A stretch of DNA of 64,000 nt from positions 1 through 64,000 of the forward strand of contig JABMNO010000012.1 in assembly GCA_013204555.1 (NCBI GenBank), written 5' to 3'. The position numbers and the translations under genes were made by a program. Under the pieces are notes generated by a model. The model was not told where the DNA came from. It searched no databases and was given only the letters and a program-made list of their open reading frames with translations. The stretch is from Chloroflexota bacterium (lineage in GTDB: Bacteria > Chloroflexota > Dehalococcoidia > Lucifugimonadales > Lucifugimonadaceae). Positions 8,134 to 16,467 of the stretch are shown in pieces. Within the stretch, counting starts at the first letter, position 1. Each line of letters begins with the position of its first letter.

Positions 8134-8829
8134 ATGACAACTGACGCCCCCCCTGGAGCCGTTCTCGTCGTGCAATCCGGCTCCGAAAATACCGGACCTA
8201 TTTCGCTGGAGAATGCCCTGCACGTACTGGGCAGAGAGCCGTTCGCTGACATCGGGTTTGAGAATCCGTTTGTCTCGCGAAAACACGCCGAAATCAGGTA
8301 CTCCGATGCCGATTACTCAATCAGGGACCTGGGCAGCAAGAATGGGACCTTTGTTGATGGTGTCCAGATAGGCGATCAACCCCGCCGATTGGTTGGAGGT
8401 GAGGTCGTGGAACTGGGTCAAGGCCAGGTGGTTACAACGTTTGCATTGACTACGCAGACCATCACGCTGCAAGCGGTCTACATGAAGCCTGGCCGGGCGG
8501 GTGGAGATGCCGATGACACCTCGGATGCGGTCCTCAGAGTGGATGTCTCGCAACGGGAAGTTTATTTGCATGGATCACCCATCTACCCTGCCCTGAGCCG
8601 CAAAGAGTTCGACGTGATCGCGCTCCTTCATGAGCGGAGCGGGCAGGCGTGCAGCAAGGACGAAATTGCGGCGTATGGCTGGCCTGAGCGCGAAGAAGGC
8701 GGTGTGTCTGATCAGGAGATTGGCCAATGCATTCACCGTATAAGGAGACGGGTTGAGCCGGACCCAGCGGCCCCGATATACGTTGAGCTCGTCCGCGGAT
8801 ACGGATACCGGCTGAATCCCAACGGTTGA
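8134..8829 (+). CDS. FHA domain fused to a winged-helix DNA-binding domain
   Basis: A 231-residue regulator of unusual make-up. Residues 8-105 are an FHA domain, which binds phosphothreonine. It has the conserved GRE (33-35), VSRKHAEI (47-54) and DLGSKNGTFVDG (65-76). Residues 132-228 are an OmpR/PhoB-type winged helix: LSRKEFDVIALLHERSGQAC, then a stretch with IHRIRRRVEPD (the usual recognition-helix region), then VRGYGYRLNP at the tip. There is no receiver domain, so control is probably through binding a phosphothreonine peptide rather than aspartate phosphorylation. The likely phosphodonor is the kinase encoded 60 bases upstream. GGAGG sits 6 bases before the ATG. EmbR-type regulators combine winged-helix and FHA modules in the opposite order, which is a useful precedent. 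Confidence 0.88.
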   Translation: MTTDAPPGAVLVVQSGSENTGPISLENALHVLGREPFADIGFENPFVSRKHAEIRYSDADYSIRDLGSKNGTFVDGVQIGDQPRRLVGGEVVELGQGQVVTTFALTTQTITLQAVYMKPGRAGGDADDTSDAVLRVDVSQREVYLHGSPIYPALSRKEFDVIALLHERSGQACSKDEIAAYGWPEREEGGVSDQEIGQCIHRIRRRVEPDPAAPIYVELVRGYGYRLNPNG

Positions 8830-8868
8830 GCAACGACTACGCCATTATCTGATCAATCTGTGAAGCGC

Positions 8869-8886
8869 CTGTCACATAACAGTCAC
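8869..8886 (+). promoter_or_regulatory. Pho-box-like direct repeat, possible site for the FHA-winged-helix protein
   Basis: CTGTCACATAACAGTCAC has two GTCACA units (8871-8876 and 8882-8887) spaced 11 bases, one helical turn. It matches the classic Pho box at 16 of 18 positions. OmpR/PhoB-type winged helices bind such direct repeats. It lies just after the gene for such a protein and 109 bases before the triple-FHA gene, so control of the downstream genes is plausible. Binding is inference. Confidence 0.45.
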
Positions 8887-8995
8887 AAAATTTCAATTCG
8901 TCGCAGACCCACTCATCAGATTCATTTGCGATCATGAGTAGGCCAAGCGGCGAACTGGCCAAAAGACTTCAAAGCTGAGCCGGGACCCTCAATCT

Positions 8996-10507
8996 ATGCC
9001 GAATCCATACATCGATGGAACGTTCTTCTGGTACTGGTACGAATGGACGCTACCAGTAGTAGTCGCTGTTGTCGCGCTGACAATAGCGGTCGGGATCGTG
9101 ATCACAACTGATCGGCGACCATACGGGACGATTATTCGGACGCTCGTGATTTTGTGTGTGGTTGGCACTGCCCCGCTCGCTGAGGAGCGGATAGGCATTG
9201 GAATATCCGCTACTGAAGAGGGGATGGCCGCGATCAGTCTGATTGGCAGTCTTGGAGCGATCATCCTTGGTGTATTCCACTTTGGAGTTGCGAGGCGGCT
9301 AGGATTCGCGCAGGAAGCATCAGTCCCGGCCGTTGCACCAACATTCACCCCGGCGCCTCAATCCCCTGCCCTCTCCGCTTACCCATCGACCGGGGCGCCA
9401 AATCCTGCGCGCAGGGATATCGATCCTCAGATCACGATGATGGGCCAACCCGATGGTGCTTCCCCCGCGTGGCTGGTTTTCCAGTCGGGGCCAAACGCCG
9501 GTCAGACAACGGCAATTGGCCAGGAGACGATGATCGGTCGCGCACAGAATAACGATGTGGTTCTGGACGATGAGAAAGTGGGCCCTGAGCACGCGTCCAT
9601 TACTCTCATTGACGGCCAGTATCAGCTGAGTGAAATCGGCGATGCCAGTGGGACTCTGGTTGGAGGTCTGCCCGCGGATTCATCGGCAACTCTGGTCTCT
9701 GGCTCTACGGTACGAATTGGGGACACCGATATCTTGTTCATGCAAGGCGAGGCCCAGCCCAGCCCGCCATCGGAAGATCCTCGATCTGACCCCGATCTCA
9801 CAATTGGTGATCCGGGCAAAACGATCGTCGCGCAATCCCGTCCGGCAGAGTCAAATGGCTGGCTAGCGGTCACCGAAGGGCCGGCTAGAGGGTCAATGAC
9901 GCCGATCACGGCGGGTGAGATTCGAATTGGCCGGGCGGACACAAACGATCTGGTCATTGACGATGGGCTTGTGAGCAGGCATCACGCAATCCTCGTTACC
10001 TCGCTGAGTGGAATGCGCATCTCTGATCTTGCGAGCTCAGGTGGGACATTGGTCAACGGTGAGCCTTTGAATCCGACGTCGCTCTCGCTTTCAAGCGTCA
10101 TTGCGGTCGGTGACACGGAATTGGTATTCGACGACGGTGATCCCGAGGGTGATGCATCTTCGGCGGAGTCGTCCGCAGCGACGATTGTTGGTGGAAATCC
10201 GTTGAGTCTGTCGTCCGGCGTACTTAAAGTTCAGAAGGGTGTCGACGCTGGTATGACATTCGAACTACGGGAAGGCGACAACGTCATTGGTCGTGGTGAT
10301 GAAGCGGTTGCATTGAGTGACCCTTCGATCAGTCGCGGCCATGCGGTAATCCGAAGGTCTGGCGATAATTTCATCATCAGCGACCTGGGTAGCCTGGCCG
10401 GCACGCTGGTTGACGGCGATCGCGTTATGGGCACCGCTATCAACAACGGCGACGTGATAACTCTCGGCCAGACCAAGATCATCGTCATGGGGCCTCAAGC
10501 AGAATGA
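8996..10507 (+). CDS. Membrane protein with three FHA domains
   Basis: A 503-residue protein. The N-terminal 100 residues hold about three membrane helices (around 18-37, 47-60 and 78-98). After a Pro/Ala-rich linker come three FHA domains, at about 158-250, 288-380 and 408-500. Domains 2 and 3 keep the phosphopeptide-binding core (IGRADTNDLVIDDGLVSRHH; IGRGDEAVALSDPSISRGHA). Domain 1 reads VGPEHA where S-R-x-H is expected, so its phosphothreonine pocket may be lost. The repeated FHA array suggests a scaffold that gathers phosphorylated partners of the upstream kinase at the inner membrane face. No good ribosome site precedes the ATG. The gene is followed 22 bases later by the phosphatase gene, indicating one operon. 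Confidence 0.85.
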   Translation: MPNPYIDGTFFWYWYEWTLPVVVAVVALTIAVGIVITTDRRPYGTIIRTLVILCVVGTAPLAEERIGIGISATEEGMAAISLIGSLGAIILGVFHFGVARRLGFAQEASVPAVAPTFTPAPQSPALSAYPSTGAPNPARRDIDPQITMMGQPDGASPAWLVFQSGPNAGQTTAIGQETMIGRAQNNDVVLDDEKVGPEHASITLIDGQYQLSEIGDASGTLVGGLPADSSATLVSGSTVRIGDTDILFMQGEAQPSPPSEDPRSDPDLTIGDPGKTIVAQSRPAESNGWLAVTEGPARGSMTPITAGEIRIGRADTNDLVIDDGLVSRHHAILVTSLSGMRISDLASSGGTLVNGEPLNPTSLSLSSVIAVGDTELVFDDGDPEGDASSAESSAATIVGGNPLSLSSGVLKVQKGVDAGMTFELREGDNVIGRGDEAVALSDPSISRGHAVIRRSGDNFIISDLGSLAGTLVDGDRVMGTAINNGDVITLGQTKIIVMGPQAE

Positions 10508-10529
10508 CATCGCAAGTCTGGGTTGGTTC

Positions 10530-11387
10530 ATGAGGCAGCTAGCCATAGGTGCGCGACTCGATGTTGGGAGAGTGCGGGCCAACAACGAAGACAACTACTG
10601 TGCCATCTTGCCGCCTTACACTCCCCTCGGATTTGGTGGCGTACTCGCAGTGGCAGACGGCATAGGCGGCCAGCGAGCAGGCGAAGTAGCGAGCCAGATG
10701 GCTGTTGATGGGGTAGCTGAGTTGTTCGGGCCCGATCGTGATCTCGGCGAAAGCCCTGAGCAGTCAGTGGGAAGTCTGGTCCAGGAAATTAATGGTCGAG
10801 TATTTACCGCTGCGTCGCGGGATGTCTCCGGCTCAGGAATGGGCACCACCCTCACGGTCGCAGTCGTTGAGAGCAATCGGCTGTTCATTGGACATGTTGG
10901 CGACAGTCGCGCATACCGGCTCCGGGGTGGCCAGTTAACGCAGTTGACGCCAGATCACAGCTGGGTTGCCGAGGAGGTTGCCAGAGGCGCAATGACGCCT
11001 GAAGAGGCGGCCAATCATCCGCGACGAAACATTATTACCAGGGCAATTGGAGCCGCGCCTGACGTGGATCCGTTCACTGCGGTCTTCGATCTGATGGCCA
11101 GCGACTCCCTTGTGCTCTGTTCAGACGGACTTCACGGGCTTGTCTCAGATGATCGTATTAAAGCAGTCCTGGAGTCCAAGTCGCCGGAAGAGGCTGCGGA
11201 CGTTCTTGTGGACATGGCGAACACTGCTGGCGGAATCGACAACATCGCTGTTGTAGTGGCGAGGGTGCTATCTACTGCGCCGTCACCGCTGGAACTCTGG
11301 ACAGTGGATGATTCCCGGACTGCCGCCGAAGGAAAGCCGAAGAGATCGTTGCTTAGAAGTGTTCTGGGTGCGTTTGGCCGGAAATAG
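10530..11387 (+). CDS. PP2C-family Ser/Thr protein phosphatase
   Basis: A 285-residue cytoplasmic metal-dependent phosphatase. All family motifs are present in order: RANNEDN near the start, VADGIGGQRAGE (metal-binding Asp), GMGTTLTVA, GHVGDSRAYRL, LCSDGLHGLVSDD and GGIDNIAVVVARV. This is the Stp/PrpC type that reverses Hanks-kinase phosphorylation. The catalytic domain ends near residue 248, and a short basic tail (KPKRSLLRSVLGAFGRK) follows, perhaps for membrane contact. It is last in the kinase-FHA-FHA-phosphatase operon and would reset that pathway. It converges with the minus-strand regulator gene, which ends 10 bases away. Confidence 0.93.
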   Translation: MRQLAIGARLDVGRVRANNEDNYCAILPPYTPLGFGGVLAVADGIGGQRAGEVASQMAVDGVAELFGPDRDLGESPEQSVGSLVQEINGRVFTAASRDVSGSGMGTTLTVAVVESNRLFIGHVGDSRAYRLRGGQLTQLTPDHSWVAEEVARGAMTPEEAANHPRRNIITRAIGAAPDVDPFTAVFDLMASDSLVLCSDGLHGLVSDDRIKAVLESKSPEEAADVLVDMANTAGGIDNIAVVVARVLSTAPSPLELWTVDDSRTAAEGKPKRSLLRSVLGAFGRK

Positions 11388-11396
11388 CCGGAGCCG

Positions 11397-12092
11397 CTAG
11401 TCTTCGATCTCAATCAATCCGAGCTGTAGCGCCCTGACGACGGCCTCTGTGCGATCGCTGACATTCAGTTTGCTGTACGCGTGTGTGAGATGCGTTTTCA
11501 CGGTGGCCTCAGCAATATTGAGTCTGCCGCCAACTTCCTGGTTTGTCATTCCGCCGGCGATTAGCGTCAGAATTTCTTTCTCGCGAGATGTGACGGTAGT
11601 GGCCTTGTCTTCGCTAACCCTGCCACCAGCCATACGATCAAAGAGAATTGATGCCACGGACGGTTCAATAGTAGAACCGCCGATCTGGATGGTTCTGATG
11701 GCGGCTATTACTTCGCTGGAGCTTGATCCCTTTAGAAGGTATCCACGTGCTCCCGCCTCGATTGCCCCCGTAACATCGGCCTCGCCTTTTGAGCTGGTGA
11801 ACACGAGCACCTTTGTCTGTGGTGAGTCGGCGCGAATCTGAGCCACAGCGCTTATGCCGCTCATATCTCCCAGCCGGAGGTCCATCACGATCACATCCGG
11901 TTGGAGTGATCTACACATACCTATGGCTTCCGAGCCGCTGGAAGCCTGACCCACGAGTTCCAGTCCCTGGGAACGGCTTATCGCCGCCTCAAGAGCTTCT
12001 CGAATTATCGCGTGATCGTCGGCAACCATCACACGGATGTTGACGATATCTGGTTCGCCGTACGAACTCACTTGCCCCATCTCACTCAGCAT
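11397..12092 (-). CDS. NarL/FixJ-type response regulator
   Basis: A 231-residue two-component regulator. The receiver (about residues 18-138) has the acidic pair in VMVADDHAIIREAL, the phospho-acceptor Asp in DVIVMDLRLGD, the Thr in LVFTSS and the Lys in YLLKGSS, so it should be phosphorylated normally. The C-terminal LuxR-type helix-turn-helix (about 165-225) reads TSREKEILTLIAGGMTNQEV and ATVKTHLTHAYSKLNVSDRT. It is not directly next to a kinase; the nearest histidine kinase gene on the same strand ends 563 bases upstream. The first 17 residues may not be translated, since a later start would also leave a complete receiver. Confidence 0.92.
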   Translation of the reverse strand: MLSEMGQVSSYGEPDIVNIRVMVADDHAIIREALEAAISRSQGLELVGQASSGSEAIGMCRSLQPDVIVMDLRLGDMSGISAVAQIRADSPQTKVLVFTSSKGEADVTGAIEAGARGYLLKGSSSSEVIAAIRTIQIGGSTIEPSVASILFDRMAGGRVSEDKATTVTSREKEILTLIAGGMTNQEVGGRLNIAEATVKTHLTHAYSKLNVSDRTEAVVRALQLGLIEIED

Positions 12093-12306
12093 GTACCTCA
12101 GCCAATCTGATTCTCATACATTGACGTCTGCATCGTGCCTGAGTCCAGTCCCGGAAATCGTGTTAATCAATCAGGCTGCGCTTCAATCGTTGTAAGAATC
12201 TTCGCCGGAATTTAGACGTGGGAGAAAGCGAGCAGGTAACTTCTTCGTAAAGATCAGGTTGCCGCGATGGATTCGGGTAACTTCCGAGGAGTTCCGCACT
12301 TAATTG

Positions 12307-12337
12307 GGAAGGCCGACCATTGAGTAGTCGGCCTTCC
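12307..12337. repeat. Strong hairpin, possible terminator
   Basis: A perfect 11-base stem (GGAAGGCCGAC / GTCGGCCTTCC) encloses a 9-base loop. It lies downstream of the histidine kinase gene on the minus strand and upstream of the regulator gene. No run of T follows on either side, so it may be a terminator helped by Rho, a processing site or an operator. Confidence 0.5.
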
Positions 12338-12364
12338 TCATCCACGGATAAGGTGAACCAGGTT

Positions 12365-12553
12365 ATGGACGAATCTGACTACCGTCAGAGTGACCTGGAC
12401 CCGTTGGCGACTCTCGCGTCGCTCCTGTTATCTGGACTTAGGTTGTTGGCCAGACGTCCCTGGAATTACGCGGGAGATCGTTCCATGCTTCGGACGCTCA
12501 ACGGCCCCGATTCACCTGAAGCTAATCTCATCACGCCGCGGTGTTGCGGGTAA
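12365..12553 (+). CDS. Doubtful small ORF
   Basis: A 62-residue frame starting MDESDYRQSDLDPLATLASL, with AAGGTG about 9 bases before the ATG. The first 40 residues look like an acidic leader and one hydrophobic helix. The tail has no distinctive feature. It lies antisense in orientation to its neighbours and no family is recognised. Confidence 0.22.
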   Translation: MDESDYRQSDLDPLATLASLLLSGLRLLARRPWNYAGDRSMLRTLNGPDSPEANLITPRCCG

Positions 12554-12654
12554 TTGGTGTTTGCGAAATTCTATGCGGGTGAGCAGGTATTGACGTTGGG
12601 TGTGTTGCCACATCATAGGAAGGGGTATTGCTCCCCGGGATAGTGTGAATCTCC

Positions 12655-14571
12655 CTAAGACATGGCTGCGTCTTCCAGACGGGAGTGGTATAACCCAGCC
12701 TCATCAGATGCCTCCAGATAAGCCGGGGCGTCAGCGGCAGTGACGATACCCGGCAGCATCACCGTCACAGTTGTCCCCTGATCCGACACGCTTCTCACAT
12801 TGAATGTGCCACCGTGCAACTCGGTTATCGTCTTCGAGATGAATAGACCAAGCCCTGTCCCACTTTGCGCACGAGTGGAGTTGTTGTCCGCCCGGAAAAA
12901 GGGTGTGCCGATAAGATTTAAGTCTGCTTCAGACAGTCCTATTCCGTGATCGGTAACCGTAATTCGAAGCCAATCACCTCGGACATCTGCATCAAGTTCA
13001 ATAAAGGATTCTGGCGGCGAGTACTTCGATCCGTTGCTCACCAGATTCCGAATGACCTGGTCAATTCTGGGTCTGTCTGCTCGCAGCAATAGTTCGGATC
13101 CGACGCCCGAGGTTTTGAGTATTTGTCCTTTGAGATCTGCAATGGGCAACAGCGACTCATACATATCTTCCATGAACGTGTCGATGCCGAAAACCTGATG
13201 TTCCAGTTCAAATGTTCCTGTTCTGAGTCTTGATACGTCGAGAATATCGTCGATCAAGACGTTAAGATGCGATGAATTTCTGGCGATCAAATTCGCCTGA
13301 TTGAGTTCTCTTTCATCTAAATGTCCACTTTTATTTTTTCTGAGAATTTCCGCAAATGCTTTTACTGAAGTCAGAGGTGTTTTAAGCTCATGAGAGACGG
13401 TGGAAAGAAATCTCTCTTTTTCATTGCTTATTTCAACCATGCGTTCAACCAGAAGCTGTGCGCGGTGACGTTGTGCTATCAGTAGAACAATGAAGACGCT
13501 GATGGCAGACATGATCACGCCTACAACGACTGGCAAAAGTAGGAGTGTCCAGCGATCCCATGTTTCCGGGAGGGATGGGCCTTCTTTGAAGGTTAGGAGC
13601 CAGCTCAGATCATGAACGGTGATTTGCGTTTGTAGTGTGGGAGAGTCTGACGCATTGAATCCTGGAGAGGAAAAGACGAGTTCCTTGGAGTTGCTATCCG
13701 CTTCGTCAATTACGAACGCTTGGACCAGAATCCCATCCATATTTTCAAACATTGCAGCGTCGAATATGCTGTCGATAGCCAGACTGATAAATGAAACGCC
13801 TGCAAATGTGCTCCGGCGTTGTTCTACGGTTGCTGGCGGAACCTGAGATCTGTAAACAGGGAACATCAACCCAAGTTCCGCGTTAATTACCCCAATATCT
13901 GCGTGCTCAAGAATCGCTGATCTGGTTTCACCACTGTCTCGCGCTTCACCAATGAGCTGGAGCCAATCCGCGCGTGTGCCAATATCAAGACCCATTGGTT
14001 GCCCAAAAAATGTCGGGTAGTAGAAGTCGCGAACGCTGGCTGGACTCAGCGTTCCATCCGGACTAAGGTCAGATACCTGATAGCCCATGATTCCCATAGA
14101 TTGCAGTGCTGCTTCATGAGATTCACGGTTCTGGGAGGCAATCTCCGGTATAACTGAAACATGCTCGATCTCTGAAAATGTCTCTTTGATACGGACTTCA
14201 AACGCAGCCACCGCGAATGGGCTGAATCCGCCTGGAGAACTCAAGAATCCATTGCCCGCTTGAGTCAAGGAAAACCAACTTGGCGCCGTTCGTTGGATGC
14301 GGTCGTTCACGAAAATAGATATTCGCTCGAACGCGCTGGAACGATCGTGTTCTCTAATCTGGTTGGCAAGTATGAAACTTCCAACGGTCATACCTATCAC
14401 GATGACTGGGATGATCATCCAGAAGACTCTGTGTGGACGTACGCTGCCAATTGCAGCCTGTATTCGCCTCATTGCCCCATGTATACGGGTGACCGACGCA
14501 TTCGCTGGCTCTGTTGGCACCCGTGTCATATCAGTCCTCGGGCGCCTTATAGAGTTATCGTTTGGAATCAT
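12655..14571 (-). CDS. CHASE-domain sensor histidine kinase
   Basis: A 638-residue membrane sensor kinase. One membrane helix near residues 48-68 (RVFWMIIPVIVIGMTVGSFI) and a second near 342-368 flank a periplasmic region of about 270 residues with CHASE character (DFYYPTFFGQPMGLDIGTRA, then LGLMFPVYRS). CHASE domains sense small ligands outside the cell. The cytoplasmic part has a HisKA domain with the phospho-accepting His in STVSHELKTPLTSVKAFAEI, then an ATPase domain with the N box (IRNLVSNGSKYSPP), G1 (VTDHGIGLS) and G2 (GTGLGLFIS). All catalytic boxes are intact. The start lies 5 bases after the stop of the regulator gene at 14577, so they are cotranscribed and probably act together. 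Confidence 0.92.
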   Translation of the reverse strand: MIPNDNSIRRPRTDMTRVPTEPANASVTRIHGAMRRIQAAIGSVRPHRVFWMIIPVIVIGMTVGSFILANQIREHDRSSAFERISIFVNDRIQRTAPSWFSLTQAGNGFLSSPGGFSPFAVAAFEVRIKETFSEIEHVSVIPEIASQNRESHEAALQSMGIMGYQVSDLSPDGTLSPASVRDFYYPTFFGQPMGLDIGTRADWLQLIGEARDSGETRSAILEHADIGVINAELGLMFPVYRSQVPPATVEQRRSTFAGVSFISLAIDSIFDAAMFENMDGILVQAFVIDEADSNSKELVFSSPGFNASDSPTLQTQITVHDLSWLLTFKEGPSLPETWDRWTLLLLPVVVGVIMSAISVFIVLLIAQRHRAQLLVERMVEISNEKERFLSTVSHELKTPLTSVKAFAEILRKNKSGHLDERELNQANLIARNSSHLNVLIDDILDVSRLRTGTFELEHQVFGIDTFMEDMYESLLPIADLKGQILKTSGVGSELLLRADRPRIDQVIRNLVSNGSKYSPPESFIELDADVRGDWLRITVTDHGIGLSEADLNLIGTPFFRADNNSTRAQSGTGLGLFISKTITELHGGTFNVRSVSDQGTTVTVMLPGIVTAADAPAYLEASDEAGLYHSRLEDAAMS

Positions 14572-14576
14572 CCGAT

Positions 14577-15326
14577 TTATGCGTCGACTAGTCGACCGCT
14601 GGCCTGCAGGAAATGGAGAACCGCTTGCACCCTTCCGTGCTGATCATTTCGGCCTCTGGCTCCCAGTTTCTCAAGGATGTTTGACAGATGATTCTCAACT
14701 GTTCGCTGGCTCAGGTTGAGACTTTCAGCAACGGCTCGATTGGAGAGGCCGCTGGAGACGGCGCGAAGAACGGACTTCTCCCGATCTGTCATCTCGTGAA
14801 GAGGATCCAGTTCTTTGCCTGATGCAAGCATTTGAGTAACCGCCGGATTCAGCAAGATTCGACCGCTGGCCACAACCTCCACTGCGGTAGAAAAATCTTC
14901 GGTCTCCTTGAACATGCTTCGGTTCACGAGCCCAACGCCGGTGGCGCCGCTATTCAGCAACTCCATGGCCTCGGCGACGCTTACCTGATCGGCCAGGAAC
15001 ATCAAGTTAGAACCGGGAAAACGCCTGGCGGCCTCTCTCAGAGTTTCCAGGCCGCCAAGGGGCTGTAGTCCTCGATCTACGATCAGTACGTCTGAGTTCG
15101 ACTCAGTCATCCTCTGTAGCGCTCTCGTTGAGTCGCCTACGGAATCAACGAGGTCGATTCCTGAGTGTGATCTCAGGGCAGCGGCGTAGGCGGAACGTTC
15201 CAGACTGTGTTCCACGGCGAGAACCACCCTGGGTCGCGCGATGGATTCGGGGGATAGCGTCTCTTCAAGTAGCTGAATCACTGGCTTTTCCTCTCGACTG
15301 ATAATCGATGTAGTTCTGATATTCAT
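14577..15326 (-). CDS. LuxR-type regulator with a divergent receiver
   Basis: A 249-residue protein with a receiver-like domain (about residues 30-155) and a standard LuxR helix-turn-helix (about 180-240: MTDREKSVLRAVSSGLSNRA, then RTVENHLSNILEKLGARGRN). The receiver keeps the central Asp (DVLIVDRGLQ). However, the usual acidic pair is replaced (VVLAVEHSLER) and the conserved Lys near its end is replaced by Asn (GVGLVNRSM). Such changes usually mean weak or no phosphorylation, so it may be controlled by binding rather than phosphate. It sits between two kinase-like genes, 11 bases after the upstream one and 5 bases before the CHASE kinase gene, in one operon. Confidence 0.85.
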   Translation of the reverse strand: MNIRTTSIISREEKPVIQLLEETLSPESIARPRVVLAVEHSLERSAYAAALRSHSGIDLVDSVGDSTRALQRMTESNSDVLIVDRGLQPLGGLETLREAARRFPGSNLMFLADQVSVAEAMELLNSGATGVGLVNRSMFKETEDFSTAVEVVASGRILLNPAVTQMLASGKELDPLHEMTDREKSVLRAVSSGLSNRAVAESLNLSQRTVENHLSNILEKLGARGRNDQHGRVQAVLHFLQASGRLVDA

Positions 15327-15337
15327 TCTTGCGATAT

Positions 15338-16102
15338 TTACTGATCCACATTGGTTGATTTAGGGAACGTTAGGACCGCATTGATTTGCCCACAGTTATC
15401 AATGTGGTTATCTACACCACCGCCATGCCTATCCATGACTTTTTCGACGATATAACCGTCGATATTCAATAACTGATTTGGACTCATCGGAAGTCCGGCA
15501 ACCAACTCGTATTCCTCTTTTGAGGTCGACCGGTCCCACCCGCTTGATTTGATTGAAATCACTACTTGCCGTGCCCGATCATCAAGAGATACATGGATAT
15601 CGTCCCGGCTGTTGCTTGAGGCTGCCACCGTGTCGGCAGCGGCCGAAAGGGCCAGGCGAACCCATTCGCGGTCGACCTCAGCAAAGATCGGACCAGCGGG
15701 CCGGCGCTCGTGATGTTCGGTAATAACGTTTGATGTGGCGGATTCGTATTCAACGACCCAGCCGCCCAGCAGCATCCTGAGATCAGTCGTTTCAGTCTCA
15801 ATTGGGCGGTCGGCATGGTCTGAATCGATACTGATTGCAAAGAACGCACGCTCGAGGGTCCCATTCATGGATTCAGCGGCCTTCTTCATCGTCTGTACAT
15901 GGGCCCGCTGGCGGGAAGTCAAATTATTGGCCTCGTGAGTCAGAAGTATCTCGGCGAACGCATGGATTGACGCGATTGGGTTTCGCAAGTCGTGCTTCGC
16001 TGCACCGATCAGCTCATCCCAGGTCTCTGTGGCTGATCGACTCTGCGCGATGCCTTCATATTCCTTGGCGAAACTTGAAACTCGAACGTCGTTGATGGTC
16101 AT
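15338..16102 (-). CDS. Histidine-kinase-like protein with a degenerate ATPase domain
   Basis: A 254-residue soluble protein without membrane helices. Residues 28-95 are a HisKA dimerisation domain with an H box (GAAKHDLRNPIASIHAFAEI). The C-terminal half follows the layout of a HATPase domain, but its hallmark residues are missing. The N-box region reads WVRLALSAAADTVAASSNSR with no proper N-x-x-x-N, and no G1 or G2 glycine motif is visible. It is therefore probably unable to bind ATP in the usual way and may act as a phosphotransfer or dimerisation partner for the kinase and regulator downstream. It is first in that three-gene operon and is divergent from the ThDP-enzyme gene. Confidence 0.72.
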   Translation of the reverse strand: MTINDVRVSSFAKEYEGIAQSRSATETWDELIGAAKHDLRNPIASIHAFAEILLTHEANNLTSRQRAHVQTMKKAAESMNGTLERAFFAISIDSDHADRPIETETTDLRMLLGGWVVEYESATSNVITEHHERRPAGPIFAEVDREWVRLALSAAADTVAASSNSRDDIHVSLDDRARQVVISIKSSGWDRSTSKEEYELVAGLPMSPNQLLNIDGYIVEKVMDRHGGGVDNHIDNCGQINAVLTFPKSTNVDQ

Positions 16103-16467
16103 GTCGCTGCCCGTGGACTGCGATCAGATGTTGGTTGCCCTGATGTGAATGACATGATTCAAATATCGGCTTCTCCCGTTCTTCTTGCATCAGCGGACCG
16201 TAGAAGGTCCTTTTTGCATTCGTATTACCTCCCTCATCCGAACGGTTGATTAGTCTTGACCCGTGACAGACAGAACGATGGGTGAGATCGCACCCCCTGT
16301 GGGGTCATGCAAGACATTTCTGGGGGTGTAGACCTGCTTTAAACGTTTTGGAATTGAGTCAATCCAGATGTACTGAACCAAACCGGGTTACAATCCGCCG
16401 AACTATCCAACAGAGTTAAAGTTCTGCTCTGTGTCATGGGCAATCAGAAGCCTGGGAGGGCCGTTTA
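16103..16467. other. Divergent promoter region
   Basis: A 365-base region between two divergent operons. It contains a small hairpin with a T-run (16195-16215) and a longer inverted repeat, CACCCCC at 16291-16297 with GGGGGTG at 16322-16328. GGAGGG lies 6-11 bases before the ATG at 16468 and is a good ribosome site. I cannot assign -35/-10 elements with confidence. Confidence 0.45.
16195..16215 (+). terminator. Small hairpin with T-run in a leader region
   Basis: GGACC and GGTCC pair around a 6-base loop and TTTTT follows. No plus-strand gene ends here. It could be an attenuator in a long leader of the ThDP-enzyme gene, or a block to antisense transcription. The stem is only 5 base pairs. 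Confidence 0.3.

Larger units (their letters stand above)
12093..12654. other. Spacer between two minus-strand signalling genes
   Basis: This 562-base spacer holds a strong hairpin (12307-12337) and one doubtful small plus-strand ORF (12365-12553). The promoter of the regulator gene ending at 11397 should lie close to 12093-12250. Nothing else structured is visible. Confidence 0.4.
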
